A stretch of DNA of 64,000 nucleotides from Glossina fuscipes (taxonomy: Eukaryota > Arthropoda > Insecta > Diptera > Glossinidae): contig NW_023998439.1 of NCBI RefSeq assembly GCF_014805625.2, positions 650,846 through 714,845 of the forward strand, written 5' to 3'. The notes below the pieces were generated by a model. It saw nothing but the letters and a program-made list of their open reading frames with translations. It ran no database searches and was not told where the DNA came from. Made by a program: the position numbers and the translations under genes. Positions 1 through 58,300 of this stretch are shown here, one piece after another; within the stretch, counting starts at the first letter, position 1; each line of letters starts with the position of its first letter.

Positions 1-633
1 ACACACAAACACACACATACACATATATATAGAGTAAATGGTAAACGATTGATGCTACGTTAAAGACGATGATAAACATGATGGTATAATAGCAAAAGTA
101 AAAAGAAAAAAAAAAGAGAAGAAAAAGAAAAAAAAAAACAGCCTCTTCAGTAGTTTCTTAGAAACTGCTAATAGACAAAAAATGAAATTTGAAAACGGAA
201 ACAAACAAAAAAAAAAAAAAAAACAAAGCAAAACGAAAAAAAAAAAGGAGAAAAGGAAAATTGACCCTAAACTAAGCTTAGATTTTGATGTTCGTTAATA
301 GTTGTGTTATGTATACAAAACAAAACAGACGAAAAAGGAAAACAAAAAACTGCTGTGCAGAGCCTACTTTTTCTTCTCCCTGTCTACCACCCACCCTAAA
401 TAGATAAAACTTTATATCAGACTTCGATTACATGTATACCTAAGGATTCCCATGTTCCTCTTGAAATCTCCCCTTCTTAAGCCAATCACTTCAATGTTAA
501 ATTTACAAAAAAAAAAGAGAAAAAAAGAGCAAAAAAATGAAAACTAAACGTGTGCAATATCTAATCTAACCATAACCGTATACAGGGTGTTAACTATTTC
601 GAATATAAAATTATTTTATAAAAATTTATTTTA

Positions 634-671
<38 letters not shown>

Positions 672-2639
672 TATTTAATTTATTATAATTTTAAAATTAT
701 ACAAAGCTTTCAAAATCATGCTGTTGTTAATAGTATCATTAGGATTGGCTTTAACTATAACACATTTCTGTCCCTTATTCCACAATTGTCTCTTTACTTA
801 TTTTTTTACTCAATTTTTTCCTACCAGCGTTTTTTAGATTGCTTTGCATTCTTTCTGTCCTTCTCGTTTTTTTCCTTTACCTCATTTTTTGTTTATATAT
901 ATTACAAGTAAGCAGAGGTTTAATAATAATTTTATATATAAATTGCATTGTTTTTAGTGCAAAAAAAAAAAAAAAATAGAATGAAAAGAAAAAATTATGA
1001 GATATACAACAAGCAGCGTCTTAGAATATTTTTTCAATCTATAATTTTGTAATGATGATCATTTTTACATGTTATATTAAATTAAAGCAAAAACAAAACA
1101 AAACAAAAAAAAAAAAAAAAAAAATTGTAATGATAATGAAATACAATAAAAATTGAAATTATGATAATTTGTACTTAATAAATGACAAACCCAAGATTAT
1201 TTGTATTTTAACATACAGGTTTTTTCCTTAAGGTCACCCGTCTCACCCGTCAATCTTTGCTTACTCAACAAAATGGCCGCGAAAGGGATCGTTCGTGACA
1301 AGAACAGCGAGTAATAGTCCAACTCTTTTGAATATTTTTTAACCGTCTCGTTAAGTGGTATACGATAACTTGCATTTTTTTCCTTTTTTTTTTTTTTTTG
1401 CAGAGAGCTCAATTGGTCCTACCTCTGGGTGAATATAAGCGTGATTATGCATTTAAATTTTCGAAAATTTGCAAAATTTAATATATAATCATAGTTGATG
1501 CGATATTTTCATTCTACAACTGCCTAGAGCCGATGTGAGTATTTTTATAAGAATTGGTAAATCTAATGCTCGACGAATGTCATTAAATCCTTTTTTTTGA
1601 AAGTTTTGAATGTGTGTTAACCAATTAAGGATAAGTTGGACGCTGTGCTTTATCACTTACCCCATTAAAATTTTGATCAGCTTACATCGTCAGAAACTTT
1701 AGCTAATAACGAGATTGCAAAAGTCGGTGGCCGCAATGGGGAAATTGTACGAATTGGAATTCGATTTGCTATATCTTGTCTAGCGTTTTCCTTAGATCTA
1801 GCCTGCAGCGGGTATTATCTGTTGGCGAACATTAAAAGTATGTTTCAATAAAAACAAATTTGGATCAAGTGATTAGGACATTTAAACACATTTTAGACAT
1901 TGTGTAAATATCGTTCTAAATAATACAAGTTACTAAAACGTTAGAGAATTTGTGAACTAATTGTATTATTGTTGAAAAAGACTTCTGTTATAAATAAAAT
2001 CGAACTTTGAAAAGAAATTGTTTTTCTCTCACTTAGTAGCTTCTCAGACAAGCTCCGCCAACTGGCTAAAAAAAGAAGTTATCGCTTTGAGCTGTAGCCA
2101 AGCTCTATAAATAGCGAGTAAGGCTGGCACAACATTTTGCGATTACAGGACAACGGTATACTATGTTGTTTTGGTGTGGATTGAAATCTGAATTGTGGTA
2201 GAGTTTTCTGTAAAGCCGATATTCTTAGATGGTAATGCTCTAAGACCTTAGTCTTTGAATTTCTGTGGATAATTTCAGGAATAAAGGGCTTGGCTTGGTT
2301 TGGCTTGAGTGGATGACCACTACCATTTAAAAATAAATCCATTAAATATGTATACAGTGTATATTCAATAATAAAATTTACAAGAACACCAACTCACATC
2401 GCGTCAGCTGCTTGAGACCTCCGAATTTATTTGCTCAAGTCGGTTGGCATTATATCTCGCTTGTGCAGCCTCATCCGATCATCCATTATAAAACCTTAAA
2501 AAAATCGCTCAATTTTTTTTTTCGTTCCAGTAGGTATTATGGATGGAAATTTCATTTGGTCAAATTTTTGCTCTTAATTCATATGATCTGTAAATATCGA
2601 GGTTCCGTTTGTGTACAGACCAAGTGAATTAATAGTGAT
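1..2639. other. 3' flank of Orp8, AT-rich, no gene recognised
   Basis: The stretch starts with (CA)n and A/G-rich tracts and holds homopolymer runs (about 631-671, 1106-1124). Open stretches at 1197-1412 (minus) and 2079-2342 (minus) show no recognisable family. A hairpin-like AGTTTC-TTA-GAAACT occurs near 153-167. Confidence 0.4.
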
Positions 2640-3215
2640 TTTTGATCAACGTTTAGTTCCGCCTTGATTCTATCAACACCATTAATCACCAAAGCACCAA
2701 CGATATGCGTTTATAGCATCAGAATTTTCAGAGCGGAAACAGGCGATTCATTTCCGTATTTAGAATAAAGTCGAACTCCAGAAACAACTCTGTTCAGAGC
2801 CAACCAATTTCGTTAGCTCTTGGCTGGAATTTGCACAGTTACTCGATGGTGCATTTTCAATCTTAACACTGCTTCCAGCAGCAGCCACTGGCGAAAAAGC
2901 AGCGCCTGGCATCGCAATGACTTTAACCGGTTCTTTTGAACATGGTATTAGCAGTGCCTATGTAATAATTTCAAAACTAGGCGTAACATATAACTTGGTT
3001 GCCAAAAGCTGCTTAATGAGTGTAGATGGAATCAAAGATTCCGGTGTAAAGGCTTTAAAAACAATGTTTTCGGCTACTACCACTTTAGCAACCCCTCCGA
3101 CTTTTACAAGAGTTTCTGAGGCCCGAAGAAACATTGGATTAAGTTTCAAAAAATTATAAGCCTTACTTACAGGGCCATATTTCGTGGCGGCCACCAACAT
3201 GTACTAAATATGGTC
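2640..3215 (-). pseudogene. Decayed electron transfer flavoprotein alpha-subunit copy
   Basis: Reading the minus strand downward gives blocks in the order of mitochondrial ETF-alpha: LVAATKYGP (3200 on), SETLVKVGGVAKVVVAEN with FKAFTPESLIP, ATKLYVTPSFEIIT, a stop, then EPVKVIAMPGAAFSPVAAAG, and SQELTK. A weaker VVSGVRLYSKYGN-like block lies around 2780. Family members read LVAGTK..., KV.G..KVLVAEN, AAKL.V.P.S.II, VKV..VRGT.F..AA.SGG and VVVSGGRG.KSGDNFK at these places. In-frame stops, missing middle pieces and frame changes mark it as dead. A GTAAGT ... CTCAG segment (3170-3116) sits between TKYGP and ETL like an old intron, so the copy is probably not a processed retrocopy. Confidence 0.6.
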
Positions 3216-4074
3216 TACCGGATTACATAAGTAGTAGCTACACGGTAAGGTAACAAAACAATTTTACAAAATTTATGGTTTGTCGCGTAAATTGGAGATA
3301 GCGTTAGCGAGTTTCCTTACGACTTCAAGGATGATTAAGATGCTGTTTATAGCAATGGCAACCATAACTCAATTGATGAGTATTTTAGGATATTTTCTAA
3401 GCGATTTCTAAGGCTCTGGTGATATTTGCCTGAGAAGTTTGCACCAGACTTGCAGCAGGCTTCCGACATGCTTTATAGCACAATTAATAAAGGATGTCCA
3501 CAAGAACGATAAGTTTTGCTTAGCAATATATGATAGATTGAGCTTTTTAGAGGCTTTACATATGCAGAGTACCAGCGGTAATTAGTTTAGAAGGTATCGA
3601 GATCTAATAAAGTCATGTGCATAGATTAGCAGAGTGGGTCGTGTGTTCTTTAGCCCTTTAGTGTACGTAGTGTTTGCCGATTTTGCGAGCCATAGTGAAT
3701 AAGAAGATCAGTCAAGGGCCGTTGTATTCACCTGTTAGGCGGTGCGCTCGAACTTGCGCTAAATCTATGCTTTTCATGACATGTATATTTCGGCGAACCA
3801 AAAGGAATTGCGGGAATAATAAATCCATCGTTTCGTCAGTCAAAAATAAGTGCTGCCATTTTACAAGGAGACAGACTCGTTCTCTTCGCTTATGGCAGAA
3901 TTTCTTTATACTCATGGTTATAGGGCAAAGGTTTAAAGGAAACTTACTTCCTTAAGGGACTTGGTTGGGGATTTTGCGACATGCTGCCATTATTTGAATT
4001 GCTTCGGTACAGTACTTACACTGCTCTTTTAAACCGCGTCAGGAAATATTTGTACTCACCTTGTATCACATCTA

Positions 4075-4210
4075 TTTGTTCACTACGGTATTAGAAATCC
4101 TTACATAAATGTATTTATCAGGTCTCAGATCCACATCTACTATGAATTGTGGCTTACAGCCGTGCTATTGGCTTTTGCGATCATGTTGCCGAGTTTCCCC
4201 TCGCAAAAAA
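4075..4210 (+). pseudogene. Possible fragment of an MFS transporter (SLC49-like)
   Basis: One frame reads a short open stretch that includes QIHIYYELWLTAVLLAFAIM followed by LPSFPSQK. It resembles the membrane segment ending in FPSKPP found in SLC49-type major facilitator transporters. Upstream frames (from about 3300) contain protein-like pieces broken by stops, but no convincing continuous match. This is a tentative call from memory of the family. Confidence 0.28.
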
Positions 4211-4344
4211 TACACAAGTGATAGGAGTACGTCCACGTACCACAGCGCGAGTAATGGAATTTCGGTGTTGTTCGGTATTTTCGAATTGCACGCAAACATC
4301 CCGCTTTCTTTCTTCGTTCTCTTTAAAAGTTTTTTAGTTAAACT

Positions 4345-5176
4345 TTGCGTTAAGAAACAGAAAATAGAGATTTCTTATTTTTTTTTTTTTTTGTTTTTTA
4401 ATTATAATTTATTATTATGTATTATTCTCAAGCAACAAAAATATTAAAGAAAATTTTTTTTTTTTTTTACTTTTAGCTTTTCTTTCTTTTTTTTCTTTTT
4501 TTTTTAATTATGATTAATAAGAATGTTTGATTAACTAATTAGAGACGGGCTTATTAATAGAACGCATTTACATCGATCGTGTATAGAAGTACAATATAAA
4601 TTGATTAGAGCGTTTAGGCGAAGCTATACCATTTTTCTATATATATATATATATATATAATCATATATATACTTTTATTAATTAATAAAATAAAATTGTT
4701 AATAAAAATTCAATAATTTGTAAAAATAATTTCACTTAGAAGTAAAGAAGAATATATCGTTAAATACATTTTAAATTTGAAAGGAGAACACAGCGCACCT
4801 TAATAGGTATATGCATACCTATATATATATATATTTATATATATATATGAAGTAAATTTAGAAAAAAAAGGACAATAATTATTTTTTTTAATTAACTTTA
4901 CTAATTTTCTTGTTTTATTACAATTTTTATGATTGAAAATTTCCCGCGACCAGTGCGATAAGCGAAATTAAAAATATTTTTAAGGAATATTAAAAAAATA
5001 TTTTTATATGTATTCGCATGTATATTATTATATTTGTAAATATATATTCCTATATTACTCATACCTCGTTTTCAATTTATCTTATACTTGAACTTTGTTT
5101 TCTTTTCGTTACAAATATTCTTTTGTTTTTTTTTTTTTTTTTTTTTTTTTTTTCAATTTTTCCAGCGAAAAAACAT
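4345..5176 (-). other. Probable Orp8 3'UTR and downstream DNA
   Basis: Very AT-rich, with (TA)n runs at about 4638-4661 and 4819-4850 and a T27 run at about 5127-5153. TTTATT on the plus strand (AATAAA on the gene strand) occurs several times, so the polyadenylation site cannot be chosen. Confidence 0.4.
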
Positions 5177-51314
<46,138 letters not shown>

Positions 51315-54300
51315 CGATTACGGATAAAGTATTTCGAATAAAAATAAAAACGGATTACAGAGTACGCTTTAAATTGAAGAGAGCTTAAGTAGTTTTTTTT
51401 ATTAATTACGTTTTTACGTTAGGTTTTTGTTTTATTGCGGATTCAACGTTACTGCTGCTCGATATTTTTCACATATGAATTATTTATTCTCTTATATTTT
51501 TATATTGATTTTATGATTTTGGCCTCTCGTTTCGATTTGTGTGAACTAAATTCTTTTTTTTTTTTCTTTTCTATTTCTATTTCTTTGTTTTTTTTTTTTT
51601 TATTTTGTTTTATTTCAAACATTCAATTAACATAAAGTTGTTTTTTTTATATTTACTTATTTCAATTAAAAGCTTTTTTCACGAATCTTTTATGCCCTTT
51701 GTAAATTTTAATCAAACATCTGGCTTATAGTATATATCAATAGTAATGAAAAAGTTGTCGTCATCAACAACGCACCACCACCGTAATTGCATTCAATTCT
51801 TGTATTCAACTATTTAGAGTGTAACGCATATATCTTATGACTGCCTCTGGACCTGATACTTCTCTGCCCAGCAATAGTTTTTCACAAGCAGAAAAATGTC
51901 TCACTCAAACTAGTTTTGGAAATGAGTACACACATATTTACTGACTGCTTTTCAGGTGATTCTTTTTCGCTTCTATTCTCTTACATGCGCAAATCAGATA
52001 CAAAATCACTAACTCTTCCCGAAATTACAAAAATAAAAAATGCTACAAGTATGAGCTCATTTTATTTAGTCATCCGTACATCTATATATGCACATTTCAC
52101 TACGGTTAAACAATAAATTTGGCCTTAGCTTTTTACAGAGAAAAAAAACAACAACAACAACAAAAATTGACCTGATGCGCAAACCGGCTTATTGCTTGGC
52201 TTCCCTCTTTAAATATTTCACGTCAAATTTCCTTTCATTTTCTCACAAAATCTTCTCACATAAAGGAAATGATTAAAGAGCACGCCTTTTAGTAAAGTTC
52301 AGGAATAATCTTGAATCATTTATTGCTATTTATTTTGTATAATTTGTTATTTCTAATAAGAGCTCCGCAGAAAAATACAATTTCATTTTAATTTACACTT
52401 TGGGTTGCCAATAACTAGAATTCTCTTATCACTTACAAGAGTAGTTACCAGATTTTAGCGCGCTGGCACAAAATAGGAATTAACAGAGATATTCAACTGT
52501 AAGAACACATACAGTTGTTGGCTTATATCGTATAAAGGATAGTAGAGGCTTTGAACGTCTTATTTAATAACGACTTTTTTTTCTTCTAGTTTAGTTTAGT
52601 TTTGTTAATTAATAATTATAATTATTAATGACAATATACGTCTGAATAGGCAAACGATCTCGACTAACAATTCAATGGTAGTGAGTTCAAATCTCAAATA
52701 GAAAGTAAAATTTTCGATAAAATCAAGAGCCCTAGTGTTTTCAGACTTTCTCTAAAGCGGCACAATACATCCAAAATTCTTGCTAATTGTATACGCCTAT
52801 TCACAAAAGCGGCACAATACATGTAAAGAAATTTATTCAAACATTCTCAATTATTTGTATTTTCTCAGATGATTGGAATTTGTATACAAATTATTTTTGC
52901 TACGTCTGCTTTCATTACGCGTCGTATTCTCGAACGGAGCATAATGTTAACATAATATTAAAATTACCGTTACCGTTTCTCTTTTATTTGACGACTTCCA
53001 AACACCAAAGCTTTCTCCAATACGCTACATCGACTTTTATATATGTTGCACAGTTATCTTTTTTCTTGATAGAATGTAGCAAAGAGATCGCTTCACTTGA
53101 AAATCCTAAATTTTATAAGTAGTTGGTCGAAATCCAACAAAATACAGAATTCGAGGATCTATGATTATGTAGTGAAAAGCAGGCTCCTGCAGTTTTCATA
53201 TCCATTAATTTTTAGCTTTTGTCCTCACACTACTCTAGTTAATGAAATAAGCAATCATTCGCAAGTTCAACGAAATGTTCAGTCTCTAGTAATGTAATCA
53301 AGTAAACACAGAATAACTTATTTATAATAGAACCTTTACTCCAGTCATGCCTTTTAAACTCGTTTTTATTATCACCCAAGGCATGCTTTTATCAAAGCTA
53401 AGCAAAGTTGCCTCAATGCTACTTACTTGGGCCGGTTCAGTGATGCATTGTTCAAATTTTTGATCTAGCAGATTACACAGGGCTACGAAATTTGTGGTTT
53501 CTTTCCAAGATCACATTTTCAAATTCTTGACTCAATTATTTTGTTATAAAGCGTCATAATATGTAATATGCCTTTCTTCCAATTAGAATACAAGAAATAT
53601 ATTAGTCGCACAATATGAAAGATACATTTTATTGCAAATAAGTGCTACGGGTTTCGTCAAAGGAAAATAAGGCTCATCATTCGGAATAATTTTACTATAT
53701 AAATGAAATAATTTTGCAAAGACAATCGCTAAGTTTATGATAAAGTTCAAAGAAAATGCAAAGTCTAAAGTTTCTTCGCCATAATTCGTATGCGCTTTAA
53801 GAAATTAATCTACTTTTAGCTCTAACATGACTTCAAATAAATTAAAAAGAAATTAAGCCGAATTAGAGTATGTATTAAGATAGTGTGCATATATTATATG
53901 TAATATTACAATCGGATGATATGCGCAGCACGATATTTCATTTTTGGAAAGAACTTTTCTATTAGAAAGTAGCATTTATTTTTACTTTCTATAATGTTAT
54001 TGTTACCCGCGCATTTTTACATCAAAGAATAATAATGTTTTCTACAACCCGGCTAAGCAACAGACAAGCTAGACTTTGACGAAGCGAAATCAAAGTAAGT
54101 TGTTTTTAAAATTTGTGAAGAGACAACATTTAAGTTAATTTAAGTTAATCCAAAATTTTTTATCTCCCCTTGAACGTCTCCTGACTAAATTTATTCAATT
54201 TTTAGAGAATTGGCGTTCGATTTTCGCATATTTTTGAACATTTTGTGTTAATTCTTCGCATCTATGTTCCTTCGGCACTAGCAACTATTTATGCATATAA

Positions 54301-55183
54301 TAAAGTTACATGTCCTGCGTTACTTTCAAGAAGAAAAATTAAACAAACATTAACATTAAACAAACACTCAATTTAATTCTACTGTAAGCACATAGAAATT
54401 TCTTATTTAAAAAAATTTCTTATGAATTTTTTAATAAAATTTTTTTTATTTTACTTTTCTGTATTTTTTAATAAAAATCTTTTATTACGCTTATTAGGTT
54501 AGAATTGTCATACAATTACTAAACCTAATTAATTCTAATATTCATAAAAAAAATTCGTAATGCATTAAATTTTAATACAAAAATAAATTATACAAGTCAA
54601 AGAACTAATAGGTTAATTAATGTTTTTTTTTTATGCTCCATTTTGTTCATCATCTAAGTATAAAAATAAAAAAATTAAATTATGTTTTTATTTTTATTTA
54701 AATAAATTTTTTATGTTTTTTTTATTATTATTAGAACTTGTTAATGGAATAAAATAGTTCCATAATAAAAAAAAATTTGGAATTTTGTGCGATGTTCTTT
54801 TTTTTTTGTTCTTTTAACTAAATAACAAATTTTAGAAAAAAATTTTATAATACTTTTACTTTGATTTTTGTTTTTTTAAATCGAAACAATTAAAATGACA
54901 AGAAAAATTTTAAACAATTGAGCAGTGAAAACAAATGTTACCTTAAAATATTTTGATTTTAAGCACGATACAGAGAGAAAAAAAAAAAGGAAAAAAAAAA
55001 AGATGAGCAAGAATTTGTAAAAAATCCAACTCAAAAGCTCTTAAATAAAAGACACTTCAAGCTTGCAACTGAAAGGCAAAGGATGGTATTAACTACAATG
55101 AAAACATTAGTTCAGGGTGAGAGAGTGAGAGAGAGAGGGAAAGAGAGAGTCAGCGTATACATCAGTCCGTTTTAATTCTTCTG
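51315..55183. other. Orp8 upstream/5'UTR region and TXNDC9-like 3' flank
   Basis: The part next to 51314 is probably the Orp8 leader but its start cannot be placed. The rest is AT-rich with T/A runs, a (CAA)n at about 52149-52162, and a GA-rich run at about 55118-55150 in the probable 3'UTR of the TXNDC9-like gene. No coding exon is seen. Confidence 0.4.
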
Positions 55184-55657
55184 TTAATCATCAAAATCAA
55201 TATCGGAATCATCGGAATCGTAACCGCCACGTATCGTTTTATGAACACGATTTATAAATGATTTCTTTTTCATGTCGGGCGGTATCATCAAATCGCCTTT
55301 ATAATCGATAGCACCCGACTGAGCGATTCTCCATTCAAGCATATCTGTTGAGAAATCATCGCAATTACCCAGATCGGTAAAACCGACAACGAAATCTTTA
55401 GTTTTACTATCCTTAATTAAAACGATTGTTGGTATGATTTTAATGCGCAGGCGTTGTGTTAAAAAAGGTGATTTCTCCGCATTCACTTTGCAAAATTTCG
55501 CTTCGATATGCTTGCCAGCCAAAATTTTCAAATGCATATCAACGATGCGGCACCGCTCTGTTGTGTCCCGATAAAAATGACATACAATATTTGGCGACTT
55601 TTTCGAGATTTCAAAGAATTCCTTCTCATCGGCAAGTTCACTATAAGTACCATGTCC
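55184..55657 (-). CDS. TXNDC9-like coding exon 2 (residues 57-213)
   Basis: The exon starts GGA CAT GGT after a CAG acceptor ([16 protein letters not shown]) and carries the whole thioredoxin-like fold and the acidic C terminus, to TAA at 55184. Confidence 0.93.
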   Translation of the reverse strand, partial: GHGTYSELADEKEFFEISKKSPNIVCHFYRDTTERCRIVDMHLKILAGKHIEAKFCKVNAEKSPFLTQRLRIKIIPTIVLIKDSKTKDFVVGFTDLGNCDDFSTDMLEWRIAQSGAIDYKGDLMIPPDMKKKSFINRVHKTIRGGYDSDDSDIDFDD

Positions 55658-55685
55658 CTGAAAAATTTTAAAAAAATTTATTTCT

Positions 55686-55716
<31 letters not shown>

Positions 55717-56352
55717 AGTAGAGTGGTAGAAAGCTGTCAACGTGCGATGTTCGTGCGACTGTCTATGCAATTTTTGCGTAAGCCGGAGCTCGCAGAAAAT
55801 GGGGGAAAAAATGAAATACACCTAAATATTGTTATAAATAAGTATAAACGTAATTCGCCTATGGAACTCGATCGATTTACTATATCATACAAATATTTAT
55901 TAAAGTCTAAAAAACTTTTGTAGTCCCGACCTGATAAATAACACACGTTCAATTAATAAACTATTTTGCAAATCGTATTCATTGCCTATCGTAATTTCAC
56001 ATTTGAATAGAATTTTTCGGAAAAACCCAATTTAACCTAAAAACGCCCTTTTCTTCAGTAATGATGACTAACTTCATCTGTGAGCAATGAATCAAAACAT
56101 AGATGGAAATAAAATGCAGTTCTTAGTCCTTTTTCGTCATTTGGTTAAACACGTGGCTAATAGGGAATTGGCTACGTTACTTACATTTTTCAACCATTCC
56201 TGTTTCTTTTGGTTCATTTCTTTCATTTCTTTGATACGTTGCTCTCGTATCGCTTTCAGATCGTCCGTATCCAAATTGTCCAAGCGGTCCAATTGCTCGT
56301 CTAATTGTTTTTCAAGAACTTGAACTAATTGATTTTCCAATATGTTGGCCAT
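55184..56352 (-). CDS. Thioredoxin domain-containing protein 9-like (TXNDC9/APACD), two exons, 213 residues
   Basis: TXNDC9 is a cytosolic phosducin-like protein that binds the TCP-1/CCT chaperonin and modulates actin and tubulin folding. Exons 56352-56185 (residues 1-56) and 55657-55184 (57-213 plus stop) join in phase 0 over a 527-nt intron (GTAAGT ... TTTTTCAG). The N-terminal helix ([20 protein letters not shown] ending QKKQEWLKN) is followed by the thioredoxin fold ([20 protein letters not shown], then [20 protein letters not shown]). It ends in the basic-acidic tail [17 protein letters not shown]. As in the family, the usual CxxC redox pair is absent (YRDTTERC), so it is probably not an oxidoreductase. 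Human TXNDC9 has 226 residues, so the model looks complete. Start context is CATAATGGCC. Confidence 0.92.
56185..56352 (-). CDS. TXNDC9-like coding exon 1 (residues 1-56)
   Basis: The exon runs from the ATG at 56352 to AAT/GTAAGT. It codes an acidic-basic amphipathic helix typical of the TXNDC9/phosducin-like N terminus, which contacts the chaperonin in relatives. Confidence 0.9.
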
Positions 56353-57103
56353 TATGTGATCTTTTTGTTTTATTTTTTTTATTCTCGTTTCTTTATATTG
56401 TTTGTTGCAATTGTTTTAAAATTTCATTTGAAAAATCAAATGCGTAGGTTTTTTCTTTTCCTTTTTTTTTTAATATTTTCTTCTTTTTGATTATTAGCCA
56501 ACCATATGAGACATACAGAAAAGCAAACGCCCAGGCCACCAATTGCCACCACCACCACCGGTAAATAGAAGTGTTTTCATTGTTGTTGTTGTTGGATCCA
56601 TTTATTAAAAGGCAACGTTTTATTACACGCATATGCAGATGATAATAATTTATGAAATAAATATAAGTAATTCTTTAATATTGTATGAAATTTTATCAAA
56701 CTATTAAAATTTATTATATAAATAATTGTAATTTAATTAAACTTACCTTGAATTTGCAATAATTTTTTGGTTATTTCTCTTTTTAAATTAATAAATAAAA
56801 TCTTCTTAAAAAACGATTTCTACAAATTGAGATTACCACACATGATGTTCACTTTTTCTTTAACAACTCTGTCCTTTCTATAGTAGTTGACATTTGGGCA
56901 AAGAGTCAAGATATCGAAATTTTAATCGAAAGCAATATTCGGAAAAGTTTCATAAAGAAATTAATTGAAAATAATTCGTTTGCGTATTTTACGATAACTG
57001 ATGGCGTACTGCTATTAAACTAGAAAGAATTGTCAGAATAGTGAATAAGAACAAGCATAAATAGTATAACTCGTTACTTTTTGTTGTGTTTGTGTGTCCA
57101 TAT
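56353..57103. other. TXNDC9-like upstream region (5'UTR and intergenic)
   Basis: AT-rich leader sequence of the minus-strand gene. It contains a (GTT)n/(CCA)n stretch that fakes a small tryptophan/asparagine-rich ORF at 56393-56632. No further exon can be defined. Confidence 0.4.
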
Positions 57104-57356
57104 CAGTTGTGTGTGTTTTTCTTTCTGTGAAAATTCTCCCGCAAATTTAATTAATTTCAAATTTGAAAAAGAAAATTATTTATAACAATAACAAATTCGA
57201 ATAAAAATCTGATCATTAATAAAGGAGGTTGGTGTTCAATTAATTGATTTAAGAAAATTGGTAGTTTGTCGATGAAAATCTTATGTAAACGATAGTTTTT
57301 TTTCGTTGGAATGCTTGGCGGTGGCTCGAGCGTCGCTTTTTTTTTTCTTCTCTCTT
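57104..57356 (+). promoter_or_regulatory. Possible promoter and 5'UTR exon of the CAIM gene
   Basis: The CAIM gene needs an upstream exon because a splice acceptor sits just before its ATG. Here a TCAGTT resembling a fly initiator is followed by a stretch less AT-rich than its surroundings and a strong donor CTT/GTAAGT at 57357. The implied intron would be 57357-61698. The spacing is also suited to a divergent promoter with the TXNDC9-like gene. Only transcript ends could confirm this. Confidence 0.25.
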
Positions 57357-58194
57357 GTAAGTGATATGTTTATTGTGTTGGGGTAGTAATTGTTATATAT
57401 ACATATATAACAATAAGAATCCTTAATTTATCCTTGATTAATTTAATTATGAAACGATTACATAAAAGCTTCAATAAGGATGTCAATGATGCTTTCAGTT
57501 GATGTTTTTCATGAACAAAAGCCAACGACCGCCATTTTAGAAAAAAAAAATGATGTACACACGCACGCACACGAGTAATTCCTGGTTGATTGGTTTATAC
57601 AGTGACTTCTAAAACAACTGACTTCTATCATCATTAAAATTGGTAACACATTATTAACGAATCAAAGGAATGCAATTTAAATTAGCAAAAACAAAATCCT
57701 TAACCGGTTCTAAATAGCAATGCGTCTGCTAATAGCTTAGTTCTAACTGATGTACATCCTATAAGCAGAAGGGAAAAAAAAGTATTTTATCATCCTTTTT
57801 GCAGTGTGTTTTTGATTAATTTAGGATTTCTTTTGCCTTGCCACCTTGAATTTAACTTGTGATCTATAACCTACAAATATTCATTTAAAGTAAGTCATAA
57901 AAACTTTGCCCAAACATTCTTTATATGACCTGCTATAGCTTAATAAGAAAATATTACTCACATATTTACCATAAGCAGCAGATTTTCAAGATTCGGTTGA
58001 AATTCCTATCATCGTCTTCTTAGAGCCCAAGGGCCGAGTTGTATTTGTAAATATAGAACTTATCTTTGCTTTTATGGGTTCAATTAGAGGAAACGGTATT
58101 ACCAATTAGACAAATGACACCTTGCCTTTACCTAACACTATATATATATACCTTACTTGCTTGCTTGCTTGCTTAATTAGAAATGGAACAAAGT

Positions 58195-58300
58195 ACTGCC
58201 GATAGCCTGTGTTGCTAGTGCTCAATGTCTTTTTTTTTAGTCTAAGAATTCAATTCATTAGTCTAAAATTAAAATAATAATAATAATAATAATAATAAAT
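58195..58300 (+). mobile_element. 5'-truncated copy of the same I-like LINE, 3' tail only
   Basis: GCCGATAGCCTGTGTTGCTA, then GTGC, a T run, AGTCTAAGAATTCAATTCAT, TAGTCTAAAATT and a (TAA)n tail match the complement of 40510-40625 closely. It therefore belongs to the same family in opposite orientation. Confidence 0.6.

Noticed and set aside
2917..3159. 80-codon plus-strand ORF
   Set aside because: It is antisense to the ETF-alpha relic, whose minus-strand reading is the one that matches a family.
52640..52710. GAGTTCAAATCTC resembling a tRNA B box
   Set aside because: No matching A box, acceptor stem or cloverleaf could be drawn around it.
56393..56632. Small minus-strand ORF with WWWW and a membrane-like stretch
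   Set aside because: The tryptophans come from a (CCA)n run and the asparagines from (GTT)n; it lies in the TXNDC9-like leader.
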